A stretch of 25,678 nucleotides of DNA from Marinilabilia sp964403175 (GCA_964403175.1 CAYOFH010000040.1:1-25678), one strand, 5' to 3'; counted from the stretch's first letter, positions 1 to 8,107 are shown. A program made the numbers and translations. Notes: a model not told the origin generated them from the sequence alone.

Positions 1-55
1 AAACGAGGTGCCGATATTTTGCTCAAATAAAATCATGTAAACGAGGTGCTGATAT
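1..55. repeat. Pair of 17-bp direct repeats at the window edge
   Basis: Positions 1-17 and 39-55 both read AAACGAGGTGCYGATAT, differing at one base, with a 38-bp period. The rest of the 38-bp unit is only weakly similar. They lie just beyond the 3' end of tex. Because the first copy starts at base 1, the array may continue outside the window. No function can be assigned. Confidence 0.5.
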
Positions 56-86
56 ATTACAACTAAAAGCTAACAGCAACCTGCCA

Positions 87-2207
87 TCACGCCTTCATTG
101 TTAATTGTATTCTCTTTCTTGCCGCATCTACCTCCAGAACTTTTACTTCCACATGCTGATGCAGTTTTACCACATCGGAGGGATTAGATATGAAGCGATC
201 GGCAAGTTGTGAAATGTGAACCAAACCGTCCTGTTTGACACCTACATCCACAAAAGCACCAAAATTGGTTATATTGGTAACAATACCCGGGATTTTCATG
301 CCGGGTTTCAGGTCTTCAATGGAAAATACGTCTTTGGCAAATTCAAAAACTTTGATGGTTTGCCTTGGATCCCGTCCCGGTTTTTCCAATTCTTGTAAAA
401 TATCTTTGAGTGTGGGAAGCCCTGTTTCTTTAGTAATGTATCGGTGAAGGTCAATTTTTTCTCTGAACGACTTATTCTTTATCAGGTCTTTAATTTCGCA
501 GCCCAGATCTTTGGCCATTTGTTGAACAATAGGATAGGATTCCGGATGGACGGCAGTATTGTCCAGTGGGTTTTTTGCATCGCTGATCCGAAGAAATCCT
601 GCAGCCTGTTCAAATGCTTTAGCTCCCAGTCGGGGGACTTTTTTAACAGCTGCTCTGCTCACAAAAGGGCCGTTTTCGTTGCGATAAGCCACAATGTTTT
701 TTGCCAGAGCTGGGCCAAGTCCTGAAATATAAGTTAACAGGTGATGACTGGCGGTGTTCAGGTTAACTCCTACACTGTTTACAGCAGATTCGACAACTCT
801 GTCAAGTGCTTCTTTAAGTTTATGTTGATCTACGTCGTGCTGATACTGCCCCACACCAATAGATTTAGGGTCAATTTTCACCAGTTCGGCCAGAGGATCC
901 ATCAGACGCCGTCCGATGGATACAGCGCCTCTTACCGTTACGTCATATTGAGGGAATTCATCTCTGGCTACCTTGCTGGCACTGTAAACTGACGCTCCGT
1001 CCTCACTGACTACAAAAACCTGCAGATCGCGATTGAATTTAGTTTTTCGCACAAAGGCTTCTGTCTCTCTAGAAGCCGTGCCGTTACCTATGGCAATAGC
1101 TTCAATTTTATAGGCATCGACCAAAGAGTCCAGTTTTTTCATGGCTTTGGTTGATTCTTTTTGCGGTGGGTGGGGGTAAATGGTTTCGTTGTGCAAAAGT
1201 TCTCCCTGAGCATCCAGGCATACCACCTTACAACCGGTTCTGTAACCGGGATCAATGGCAAGAACCCTTTTCTGGCCCAAAGGAGGAGCTAATAACAACT
1301 GTCTCAGGTTATCGCTGAATACCCGAATGGCTTCTTCATCAGCTTTCTCTTTGAAGGCAGAAATGGTCTCATTTTCGAGAGACGGTGCTAGAAGTCTTTT
1401 GTAAGCATCTTCAATAGCTGTCTCTACCTGTTCAGATGCCTGGGTTTGTCCCTTAACAAAAAATCGTTTCAGGCGGGGAAGAACTTCTTCGGTATCGGGA
1501 GAGGCACTAATCCTCAGGAAGCCTTCATTTTCTCCCCTTTGCATGGCCAGGAAACGATGGGAGGGACACTTTTTGAGGGGTTCGTTCCATTCGAAATAAT
1601 CGCGATATTTTTCTCCTTCTTCCTCTTTTCCTTTTACCATTCGGGCTGAAATAACTGAATGATTTTTAAAACTAGCTCTTACAACTTCTCTGGCTGTCTG
1701 ATTTTCATTGATCCATTCTGCAATGATGTCTCTTGCCCCCTGGAGAGCATCTTCAGTTGAAGTTACTTTATCGGAAAGAAATGATGCAGCGCGGGTTTCC
1801 ACATCTTTCTCATTTTGTTTCATGATGATTTTTGCCAAAGGCTCCAGTCCCAGTTCCCTTGCTTTAGAGGCTTTGGTTTTTCTTTTGGGTTTGTAAGGGA
1901 GGTAGATATCCTCCAGTTCCGTGGCATCATAGCAATTGACAATACGCCCTTTTAATTCATCCGTAAGCAGTTCCTGTTCTTCGATGGTTTTCAGGATGGA
2001 AGCTTTCCTTTTCTCCAGCTCCTGAAATTTTACGTAGGCTTCTTTAATATTTCCTATAGCTACTTCATCCAGGCTGCCGGTTCGTTCTTTCCGGTAGCGG
2101 CTGATAAAGGGTATTGTGGCTCCCTCATCAAACAATTCAATGGTGTTTTTTATCTGCCCGAAGGAGATACCTGTTTTTTGAGCAATTAACTGAGGTATGG
2201 TTTGCAT
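87..2207 (-). CDS. tex: Tex family S1 RNA-binding protein (transcription accessory protein)
   Basis: This is a cytoplasmic nucleic-acid-binding protein of the Tex/YhgF family, linked in other bacteria to transcription and RNA metabolism. The order is a helical N-terminal region with the family signature around FDEGATIPFISRYRKERTG, a YqgF/RuvC-like domain at about residues 314-435 (starting near VLAIDPGYRTG), helix-hairpin-helix segments at about 487-540 (YISGLGPALAKNIV), and a C-terminal S1 domain at about 635-704 (GIVTNITNFGAFVDVG, then GLVHISQLA). I chose the ATG at 2207 (706 residues). The frame is open to a GTG at 2246, but those 13 extra residues do not resemble Tex N-termini. Length is close to the family norm of roughly 700-780. 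It is the last gene of the minus-strand block, 130 bp after the DEAD-box helicase and separated from it by a strong hairpin. Identification is firm; the exact cellular role is not known from sequence. Confidence 0.95.
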   Translation of the reverse strand: MQTIPQLIAQKTGISFGQIKNTIELFDEGATIPFISRYRKERTGSLDEVAIGNIKEAYVKFQELEKRKASILKTIEEQELLTDELKGRIVNCYDATELEDIYLPYKPKRKTKASKARELGLEPLAKIIMKQNEKDVETRAASFLSDKVTSTEDALQGARDIIAEWINENQTAREVVRASFKNHSVISARMVKGKEEEGEKYRDYFEWNEPLKKCPSHRFLAMQRGENEGFLRISASPDTEEVLPRLKRFFVKGQTQASEQVETAIEDAYKRLLAPSLENETISAFKEKADEEAIRVFSDNLRQLLLAPPLGQKRVLAIDPGYRTGCKVVCLDAQGELLHNETIYPHPPQKESTKAMKKLDSLVDAYKIEAIAIGNGTASRETEAFVRKTKFNRDLQVFVVSEDGASVYSASKVARDEFPQYDVTVRGAVSIGRRLMDPLAELVKIDPKSIGVGQYQHDVDQHKLKEALDRVVESAVNSVGVNLNTASHHLLTYISGLGPALAKNIVAYRNENGPFVSRAAVKKVPRLGAKAFEQAAGFLRISDAKNPLDNTAVHPESYPIVQQMAKDLGCEIKDLIKNKSFREKIDLHRYITKETGLPTLKDILQELEKPGRDPRQTIKVFEFAKDVFSIEDLKPGMKIPGIVTNITNFGAFVDVGVKQDGLVHISQLADRFISNPSDVVKLHQHVEVKVLEVDAARKRIQLTMKA

Positions 2208-2267
2208 GGTGATATTGTTTTTGTTGCTTTGATGGGCGCTTGGCACCCATTAAAGCACATGGAACTG

Positions 2268-2312
2268 GCAGGGCAGCAAGCAAAGGGCTTTGCCCGGTGC
2301 TTGCTGCCCTGC
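2268..2312. terminator. Strong 14-bp hairpin between the DEAD-box gene and tex
   Basis: Arms GCAGGGCAGCAAGC (2268-2281) and GCTTGCTGCCCTGC (2299-2312) are perfectly complementary. The 17-nt loop holds a further GGGC/GCCC pairing. The T-rich tail (TGTTTTTCC) follows on the plus strand, whereas both flanking genes run on the minus strand, where no U-run follows. It may be an imperfect terminator for the helicase transcript, an mRNA-stabilising structure, or a REP-like element. Function is uncertain. Confidence 0.5.
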
Positions 2313-2337
2313 TGTTTTTCCGTATGATGAGAATTAA

Positions 2338-3567
2338 TTATTTTTTTGCTTTATTCCGGTATTTCCCTGAGGGTTTTCCACCTTTTCGGTGAAATGGTTT
2401 TTTATTTCTGGAAGAAGCTTTTGGGTTATATTCGGGTCCTTCTCCCACTTCCGGAGGTGGCGGAATCTTAATAATGGTGGTGTCAATCAGTTCTTCTATT
2501 TTGTGGAAGTCCTGCTGATCCCGATCTGTAATAAAGGTTAGTGCCACTCCGGTGGATGAGGCTCTCGCGGTACGTCCTACACGGTGTACGTAGTCTTCGG
2601 CATCATTGGGGACATCAAAGTTGATAACCAGATCAATTCCTTCCACATCAATTCCACGTGCAATAATATCTGTTGCCACAAGAATCTGGATGTTGCGGTT
2701 TTTAAACTCCCGCATCACTTCAGTTCGTTCCTTCTGTTCCAGATCCGAATGGATGGCCTGTGCCTTGAATCCGTTCTTAACAAGTGATCGGTGAATATCT
2801 TTGACTTTCTGCTTTGTGGAAGAAAATACAACAATGCTTTTGAGGTCTTTTCCTTTCAGCAGGCTGTTTACCAGTGGTATTTTTTGATTCTCATATACTA
2901 AATAAGCCCCCTGAAGTATTCCTTCTGCAGGCTTGGACATGGCAATGTTTACTTCTTCGTAATCGGTAAGTAATTCACGTGCCATGGTTCTTATTTTTCC
3001 GGGCATGGTGGCGGAAAACATGAGTGTTTGTCGCTTTTTGGGAATGTGGGAGACAATTTGCATAATATCTTCATAAAAGCCCATGTCCAGCATCCGGTCT
3101 GCTTCATCGAGAATCAGGTGTTTGATGGTATCCATCTTGACATAACCCATGCTTAGGTGTTGAAGCAATCTGCCCGGAGTGGCAATTATTACATTAGCTC
3201 CTGTAGTAAGAGCATTTTTCTGATTATTCCACAAACCTGCGTCGTTTCCTCCAAACACCGCAATAGATGTAATCGGAAGATAATATCCGAAACCTTCCAT
3301 CTGCTGATCTATCTGGATGGCTAATTCCCGGGTAGGAACCAGAACCAGTGTGTTGAGGCCTTCAGATTTGGATTGAACCTGCCTGTCCAGTACGGGCAGC
3401 AGGTAGGCGGCAGTTTTGCCGGTGCCTGTTTGTGCACAGGCAATCATATCTTTCCCTTTCATGATAGGGGGAATAGTTTCCACCTGAACAGGGGTGGCAT
3501 CCTCAAACCTCATGGCTTCCAAACCTTCAATAACTTCGGGTGAAAAACCAAATTCTGTAAATTTCAA
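2338..3567 (-). CDS. DEAD-box ATP-dependent RNA helicase (RhlE-like)
   Basis: An ATP-dependent RNA-unwinding enzyme of 409 residues. All superfamily 2 motifs are visible: a Q motif near residues 4-30, motif I AQTGTGKT (45-52), PTRELA (78-83), TPGR (130-133), DEAD (154-157), SAT (185-187), ARGID (303-307) and HRVGRTAR (328-335). A short basic tail rich in Lys, Arg and Gly (about 383-409) follows, as in RhlE-type proteins that bind structured RNA. The start is a TTG at 3567. The frame has no ATG nearby, and an in-frame TAA lies 15 bp upstream (3582-3584). The N-terminus MKFTEFGFSPEVIEGL aligns with the normal family start, so TTG is almost forced (ATT at 3570 is the only other option). The gene is 43 bp downstream of the rlmI-like gene. 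The subfamily assignment (RhlE versus other single-domain DEAD helicases) is less sure than the family. Confidence 0.93.
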   Translation of the reverse strand: MKFTEFGFSPEVIEGLEAMRFEDATPVQVETIPPIMKGKDMIACAQTGTGKTAAYLLPVLDRQVQSKSEGLNTLVLVPTRELAIQIDQQMEGFGYYLPITSIAVFGGNDAGLWNNQKNALTTGANVIIATPGRLLQHLSMGYVKMDTIKHLILDEADRMLDMGFYEDIMQIVSHIPKKRQTLMFSATMPGKIRTMARELLTDYEEVNIAMSKPAEGILQGAYLVYENQKIPLVNSLLKGKDLKSIVVFSSTKQKVKDIHRSLVKNGFKAQAIHSDLEQKERTEVMREFKNRNIQILVATDIIARGIDVEGIDLVINFDVPNDAEDYVHRVGRTARASSTGVALTFITDRDQQDFHKIEELIDTTIIKIPPPPEVGEGPEYNPKASSRNKKPFHRKGGKPSGKYRNKAKK

Positions 3568-3583
3568 AATCGTATCGTTTTAG

Positions 3584-3600
3584 CCTGATTTTTTATCAGG
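3584..3600. other. Small hairpin upstream of the DEAD-box helicase
   Basis: CCTGAT (3584-3589) and ATCAGG (3595-3600) form a 6-bp stem with a 5-T loop (on the minus strand the loop is A5). It sits in the 43-bp gap between the rlmI-like stop and the TTG start of the helicase. It is too weak for a convincing terminator. It could affect helicase mRNA processing or translation, but that is speculation. Confidence 0.3.
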
Positions 3601-3610
3601 TAGGTTTTTA

Positions 3611-4795
3611 TTATTCCACAAAAAGAACCAGCCCTTTGAGATATTCACTTTCGGGGTGGTAGATGTTTACCGGATGATCTGCCGGCTGTTCCATCTGGTG
3701 GAGAATTCTTACATTTCTGCCTGTCTTGGCGGCGGCAGAGAATACTGCTTTTCTGAAAGCGTCGCGACTTATAACCTGGGAACAGGAAAAGGTAAAGATG
3801 ATTCCTCCAGGCTTGATTTTTTCAATGGCCCGGGAATTTAGTTTTCTGTATCCCTGGAGAGCGTTGGGAATCACATTCAGGTGTTTGGCGAAAGCCGGGG
3901 GGTCAAGGATAACTAAATCATAATCCTCCCGTGGGTGATTTAAGAACTTGAAGGCATCTTCTGCAAAAGATTGATGCCTGATTTCATCAGGAAAATTTAG
4001 TGCAATATTCTTATTGGTGAGTTCTATGGCTCGTTCCGAACTATCCACAGAGTGAACAAGGGATGCACCACCGCGCAGAGCATAAAAGGAAAAGCCACCT
4101 GTGTAACAGAAGAGATTCAGGACTTTTTTATCTTTGCTATATCTCTCCAGCAATGCTCTGTTTTCTCGTTGATCTACAAAAAAACCGGTTTTTTGTCCTT
4201 TTTCGTAATCTACGTTGAAGTGTAATCCGTTTTCCAGAGCAGTTTTATCATCTGCTTTGCCATACAGAAATCCATTCTCCGCATTAATATCAGACTTGAA
4301 AGGTATGGTACCTTCGCTTTTATTATATACAGCTTTCAGGTTAGAACCTAATACTTTTTTCAGCGCATTGGTAAGCATTTCTTTGAGAAGATACATCCCT
4401 ACCGTATGGATTTGCATCACAGCTGTATGATTGTACATATCTATAATTAATCCTGGCATTCCGTCTCCTTCAGCATGAATGAGGCGGTAGGCATTGGTTT
4501 CAGGGTTATTAAACAGACCTCCTCTTTTTCGTATTTCCAAGGCTTTACTTATTTTTTCAATCCAGAAATTCTCGTCAGGAGTAACACGGGAGAAGGAGAA
4601 AATTCTCACTGCTATGGAGCCTATTTGTGAATGGCCCAGGGCCAGAAAGTTTTTGTTGTGATCCAGGACTTCCACGATGTCTCCTTCTTCAATCTCTCCG
4701 GAAACAGAGTGGATGGCACCTGAGAATACCCAGGGATGAAAACGTAAGAGACTTTGTTCTTTTCCCGGCTTTAAAATTACTTTGGCAAATTCCAT
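3611..4795 (-). CDS. RlmI-like class I SAM-dependent rRNA methyltransferase
   Basis: Predicted 23S rRNA (cytosine-5) methyltransferase of the RlmI/COG1092 family. It has an N-terminal PUA domain (about residues 1-75, starting VILKPGKEQSLLRFHPWVFSGA), a linker domain, and a Rossmann methyltransferase with motif I LNLFCYTGGFS (about 226-236), DPPAF (298-302) and a C-terminal SCSQ motif whose Cys, about residue 338, is in the position of the family's catalytic cysteine. The ATG at 4795 gives 394 residues, matching the roughly 396 of E. coli RlmI. A longer reading to 4843 would overlap the upstream exonuclease gene and adds non-homologous sequence. It starts 14 bp after the exonuclease stop, so the two are almost surely co-transcribed. 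Which cytosine it modifies cannot be read from sequence. Confidence 0.92.
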   Translation of the reverse strand: MEFAKVILKPGKEQSLLRFHPWVFSGAIHSVSGEIEEGDIVEVLDHNKNFLALGHSQIGSIAVRIFSFSRVTPDENFWIEKISKALEIRKRGGLFNNPETNAYRLIHAEGDGMPGLIIDMYNHTAVMQIHTVGMYLLKEMLTNALKKVLGSNLKAVYNKSEGTIPFKSDINAENGFLYGKADDKTALENGLHFNVDYEKGQKTGFFVDQRENRALLERYSKDKKVLNLFCYTGGFSFYALRGGASLVHSVDSSERAIELTNKNIALNFPDEIRHQSFAEDAFKFLNHPREDYDLVILDPPAFAKHLNVIPNALQGYRKLNSRAIEKIKPGGIIFTFSCSQVISRDAFRKAVFSAAAKTGRNVRILHQMEQPADHPVNIYHPESEYLKGLVLFVE

Positions 4796-4809
4796 ACAAT
4801 GGTTAGCTG

Positions 4810-5430
4810 TTATGTGCTTTTTTGTTTGACTGAGCATCCACATGTTTTTTGGGGTAAAGGCTTAAGCATTTTCATTTTGTTATATATTTCCAGTGATACC
4901 CATGCATCGGTGGCGGCATAAAGTATTTGGCCTTCAGATAATTCCTGGGCTTCCCAGTTGGATAGTCTTTGACGCTTGGATACGCGGATTCCCAGCAACA
5001 GTCCGGCCAGGTTTTTAAGACTCAGAACATCAATGCCGTATTTGGGAGCCATTTCCTGAAGTTCAACAAAACCTTTGGGCACAAAATTGTTAAGTTGTTT
5101 TAAGCCCCTGAGATCATCACGAATACCAACCCCTGCTTTAACTACTTTAGGGTTGGTAAGCAGTTTGGTTAATGCTCCGTTGAGACCGGTGGTATTGAGC
5201 CTGAATAAATAGGCTTCCTCCTGTGTGCTAAGTTGAAGTAGTGATATCTCGTGTGACACCCCTTTCTTAAACGAGGGCTTGGTTTCTGTATCAAAACCTA
5301 TTGCTTTTTCTTTTTGAAGTTTTTCTACAATTTCGGGGACACGAACAGGATCTTCAATAACTATCACTTTGCCTTCAAACTGTTTCAATGGCAATTCGTT
5401 AATCGCATCTTTTGATATTGTATTCTGCAT
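4810..5430 (-). CDS. DEDDy-type 3'-5' exonuclease (RNase D/WRN-exonuclease fold)
   Basis: A 206-residue single-domain nuclease of the DEDD superfamily. The metal ligands are visible: Asp47 and Glu49 in GFDTET, Asp106 in VGIRDDL, and Tyr171 with Asp175 in YAATDA, which marks the DEDDy subclass. It lacks the HRDC domains of true RNase D, so it resembles the stand-alone exonuclease domain of RNase D and WRN. The C-terminus ends in a CGC motif of unknown meaning. It is 54 bp after the DUF5063 gene and 14 bp before the rRNA methyltransferase. That pairing suggests an RNA substrate, but DNA is not excluded. The start is the ATG at 5430. Confidence 0.88.
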   Translation of the reverse strand: MQNTISKDAINELPLKQFEGKVIVIEDPVRVPEIVEKLQKEKAIGFDTETKPSFKKGVSHEISLLQLSTQEEAYLFRLNTTGLNGALTKLLTNPKVVKAGVGIRDDLRGLKQLNNFVPKGFVELQEMAPKYGIDVLSLKNLAGLLLGIRVSKRQRLSNWEAQELSEGQILYAATDAWVSLEIYNKMKMLKPLPQKTCGCSVKQKST

Positions 5431-5484
5431 TCAATTAGATTGTCGTTATTTACTGGTATTGCATAAAAGAATATAACAATACTT

Positions 5485-6132
5485 TTAGATGTTGTTTAGA
5501 TTGTCCTGATGGTCGTTCTGCCAGTTTTTCTGCATTTTTGAAATGAGCCAGTCTTCAGTGTTTCCTGTATCTTTTGCCTGGTCAGTTTCATTATCTTCCG
5601 CATCAAGGTCTTCTCCGTTATAGGCGACCTCATGCAGTGCCCTTAAAACATTTACCAGTTTTTGGCCCCAGTACTCTTCAAAACTACGCATCAATTCGAT
5701 CAGAGCCTCATTCATGATTTCGGTTACTGCAGTCCGGTAGCTCATCAAAAAATCCTTAAGATCCTGATAAATATCGGCCAGATTTTCCGAAATTGTCGCA
5801 GTGAGTGGTTCCACACTACGTTGCATGTCTGCCGTGAAAACCTCAAGATAGTCATTGTAAGGCCCCATTTTCACCAAAACAGAATTCAGGATTTGTTGGT
5901 ATTCCTCTTCAGCTACATACTTTTCCAGAAAATCATCTTCCAGCATTGTTTCTGTTTTGGGAAGCACTGATATTTTCAGGTAAAGCAATGGAAGCATTTT
6001 TCGTCCCGTTTCCACAAATATACTGCGGGGGAACGAAGGTGTACTCTCCAGCCAGGAGCAAAACTCCCTTGCAACCGTTACAAATTCTATAACACTTTTA
6101 GAATAAACGGGATGTTCAAAATCTGTTTGCAT
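5485..6132 (-). CDS. DUF5063 family protein, unknown function
   Basis: A 215-residue, strongly acidic, predicted mostly helical cytoplasmic protein with no signal peptide or membrane segment. I recognise the DUF5063 family from the N-terminal part (VYSKSVIEFVTVAREFCSWLE), the Pro/Leu-rich LPLLYLKISVLP-like stretch (here KMLPLLYLKISVLPKTE), and the SFEEYWGQKLVNVLRALHE segment near residues 150-168. The last 40 residues are a low-complexity acidic tail rich in Asp, Glu and Asn. No catalytic motif is visible. It lies between recQ and the DEDDy exonuclease, in the same direction, and I recall this protein next to the exonuclease and RlmI-like genes in other Bacteroidia. A role in nucleic-acid metabolism is an inference from neighbours only. 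Confidence 0.8.
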   Translation of the reverse strand: MQTDFEHPVYSKSVIEFVTVAREFCSWLESTPSFPRSIFVETGRKMLPLLYLKISVLPKTETMLEDDFLEKYVAEEEYQQILNSVLVKMGPYNDYLEVFTADMQRSVEPLTATISENLADIYQDLKDFLMSYRTAVTEIMNEALIELMRSFEEYWGQKLVNVLRALHEVAYNGEDLDAEDNETDQAKDTGNTEDWLISKMQKNWQNDHQDNLNNI

Positions 6133-6140
6133 AATTACTG

Positions 6141-6148
6141 CAAAATTA
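6141..6148 (-). promoter_or_regulatory. Candidate -7 element for the DUF5063 gene
   Basis: On the minus strand this reads TAATTTTG, a perfect match to the Bacteroidota -7 consensus TAnnTTTG. It ends only 8 bp before the ATG at 6132, which would give a nearly leaderless transcript. No convincing -33 TTTG lies 19-21 bp upstream. The match could be chance. Confidence 0.35.
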
Positions 6149-6186
6149 GTGATAAATATTGATAATGTTGTGTTTTAAAAGAAAGA

Positions 6187-8094
6187 CTATCGAAGCCATT
6201 CCATTTCACCGGTTTCTGTCTCTCCGATGATCTCATGGTCTTCCAGCCATTTGAGCACTTCCCATACATCTTTTTTATCATAACGGAGAGTGTTCACAAG
6301 TCTGTCAGCCTCCATAGGTTGCTCATGAAGAATATTTTTCAGGGCCTTTTCAATTTCACTGAAAACGCTTTCCCTCAGACCCGATTTTTTTCTGGAAAGA
6401 CAAACATCGCATATACCACAGTTTTCTGATTTGCTTTGTCCGAAATAATTGAGTAGAAAACGACTTCTGCAAATATGGCTGGATGATCCATATTCAATGA
6501 CAGCATCCACCTGGTCTTTGTAGCGTTGCTTCCTGTTTTCATAAACTTCGGGTGGCAGGCGCAGGTGTCTCGGTTCTTCCCGTGATTGGATATAAGTTAT
6601 CAGTGGTGTTTTCCGTCGCGGGATGTAGTGAATAATTCCGGCTTTGGTTATTTTTTGTAAGGCTTTGTATATATCTTCCTGAGTTTTGCCTGTTTTCTTT
6701 GCCAGATCCGCTTCGTTGATGGAAGCATACTCGGTAAAAAGACCGGTGTAGGTGCGCAGTAATACTTTAATGTAAGGATCTAAATCGGCATTGGCCACCT
6801 GAAATTTGTAAAGCTCATTTCCTTCTACCATGAACATTACTTTGGAAGGGATATCCAATTCTTCCGTAAAGGTTAAATACCCTGCCCTCTGCAGTATTTT
6901 AAGAGAATTGAAAACCTGAAGGATATTTAAATTAAAGGCACTGCAAAACTTTCCCATGTCAAAATCATAAACCATCTGAAATCCTGCTCCAACCGGTAAT
7001 TGAAAGAAATTTCCGAGAGCATCATAAACCCGTTTAACAGCTTCAGGTTCAGGGAAAGTGGTTTTTATCTGCTTGTTAAGTTTAACCTGGTCGTTGTTGC
7101 TCCACAGAAGCACGGCAAATGCTTTTTTGCCGTCCCGGCCTCCACGGCCTGCTTCCTGAAAATAGGCTTCCAGTGAATCAGGGGCATCCATATGCACCAC
7201 AATTCGTACATCTGGTTTATCGATTCCCATGCCAAAAGCATTTGTGGCAACCATTACACGTGTCTGATTGTTTTTCCATTTGTCCTGGCGCTCGTTTTTG
7301 CTGCTTTGCGTCAGTCCTGCGTGAAAATAATCCGCACTGATATTGCTTTTTATCAGATGTTCCGCGTATTCACGGGTTTTTTTACGGTTCCTTACATAAA
7401 CCACCGCACATCCGTTCACTGCCCGGAGTATTTTAACCAGTTCTCCTTCTTTGTCTTCAGTGGGCCTGACCACATAAGCCAGATTTGGTCGGGTGAAATC
7501 TTTTTTGAAAACATTTTTTGTCCGGAAGACAAGTCTTTCCATAATGTCCTCCACTACCTCGGGAGTAGCTGTGGCGGTGAGAGCCAGAACGGGTACGTCA
7601 GGAAGAATTTCCCTGATAGCTGATATTTTCAGATACGAAGGCCGGAAATCGTAACCCCACTGGGATATGCAATGGGCTTCATCAACCGCAATTATATTGA
7701 TGTTGAGATGAGGCAGTTTTTCCAGAAAAAGCTCAGTAGAAAGTCTTTCGGGCGAAACATACAGAAATTTGGTGCCGCCAAACATGGCATTGTCAAATGT
7801 AATTTTTATTTCACGATAGGTAAGTCCTGAATGGATTGCTGCCGCTTTGATCCCATTTTTTTTCAGGTTTTCCACCTGATCCTTCATAAGGGCAATGAGC
7901 GGGGTGACTACCAGACAAAGTCCTTCCCTGGCAAGGGCAGGCACCTGGAACGTAATGGATTTTCCACCCCCTGTAGGCATCAGCGCAAGGGTGTCGTTGC
8001 CTTGTCCTACCGACACTACAATATCTTCCTGCAGAGGCCTGAATGAATCAAAGCCCCAGTGTTTTTTTAGTATTTCGCGATAAATGTCCGGCAT
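6187..8094 (-). CDS. recQ: RecQ family ATP-dependent DNA helicase
   Basis: A 3'-5' DNA helicase for recombination and repair. Using the ATG at 8094 (635 residues), the helicase core shows TGGGKS (about 41-46), DEAHC (138-142), the aromatic-rich loop SQWGYDFRPSY and QEAGRGGRDG. A zinc module follows with four cysteines at about 542, 559, 562 and 565 (CRSRFLLNYFG, then CGICDVC). The C-terminal 60 residues look like a winged helix. Compared with E. coli RecQ, where the zinc module directly follows the core, about 180-200 residues are inserted between core and zinc module, and there is no clear HRDC domain. A GTG at 8145 would add 17 residues that do not look conserved. It diverges from guaB and begins the minus-strand block, 54 bp before the DUF5063 gene. 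Confidence 0.93.
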   Translation of the reverse strand: MPDIYREILKKHWGFDSFRPLQEDIVVSVGQGNDTLALMPTGGGKSITFQVPALAREGLCLVVTPLIALMKDQVENLKKNGIKAAAIHSGLTYREIKITFDNAMFGGTKFLYVSPERLSTELFLEKLPHLNINIIAVDEAHCISQWGYDFRPSYLKISAIREILPDVPVLALTATATPEVVEDIMERLVFRTKNVFKKDFTRPNLAYVVRPTEDKEGELVKILRAVNGCAVVYVRNRKKTREYAEHLIKSNISADYFHAGLTQSSKNERQDKWKNNQTRVMVATNAFGMGIDKPDVRIVVHMDAPDSLEAYFQEAGRGGRDGKKAFAVLLWSNNDQVKLNKQIKTTFPEPEAVKRVYDALGNFFQLPVGAGFQMVYDFDMGKFCSAFNLNILQVFNSLKILQRAGYLTFTEELDIPSKVMFMVEGNELYKFQVANADLDPYIKVLLRTYTGLFTEYASINEADLAKKTGKTQEDIYKALQKITKAGIIHYIPRRKTPLITYIQSREEPRHLRLPPEVYENRKQRYKDQVDAVIEYGSSSHICRSRFLLNYFGQSKSENCGICDVCLSRKKSGLRESVFSEIEKALKNILHEQPMEADRLVNTLRYDKKDVWEVLKWLEDHEIIGETETGEMEWLR

Positions 8095-8099
8095 GGATA

Positions 8100-8107
8100 C
8101 AAATTTA
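8100..8107 (-). promoter_or_regulatory. Candidate -7 element for recQ
   Basis: On the minus strand this reads TAAATTTG, a perfect TAnnTTTG match. It ends 5 bp before the recQ ATG at 8094, implying a leaderless or nearly leaderless mRNA. The nearest upstream TTTG-type element (minus strand of 8123-8126) is only 15 bp away instead of about 19-20, so the promoter is tentative. Confidence 0.4.

Noticed and set aside
1..55. Possible CRISPR repeats
   Set aside because: The repeated unit is only 17 bp, the copies differ, only two are visible, and no cas gene is present.
7192..7623. 143-codon plus-strand frame
   Set aside because: It lies wholly inside recQ in antisense, with a composition expected of a shadow frame.
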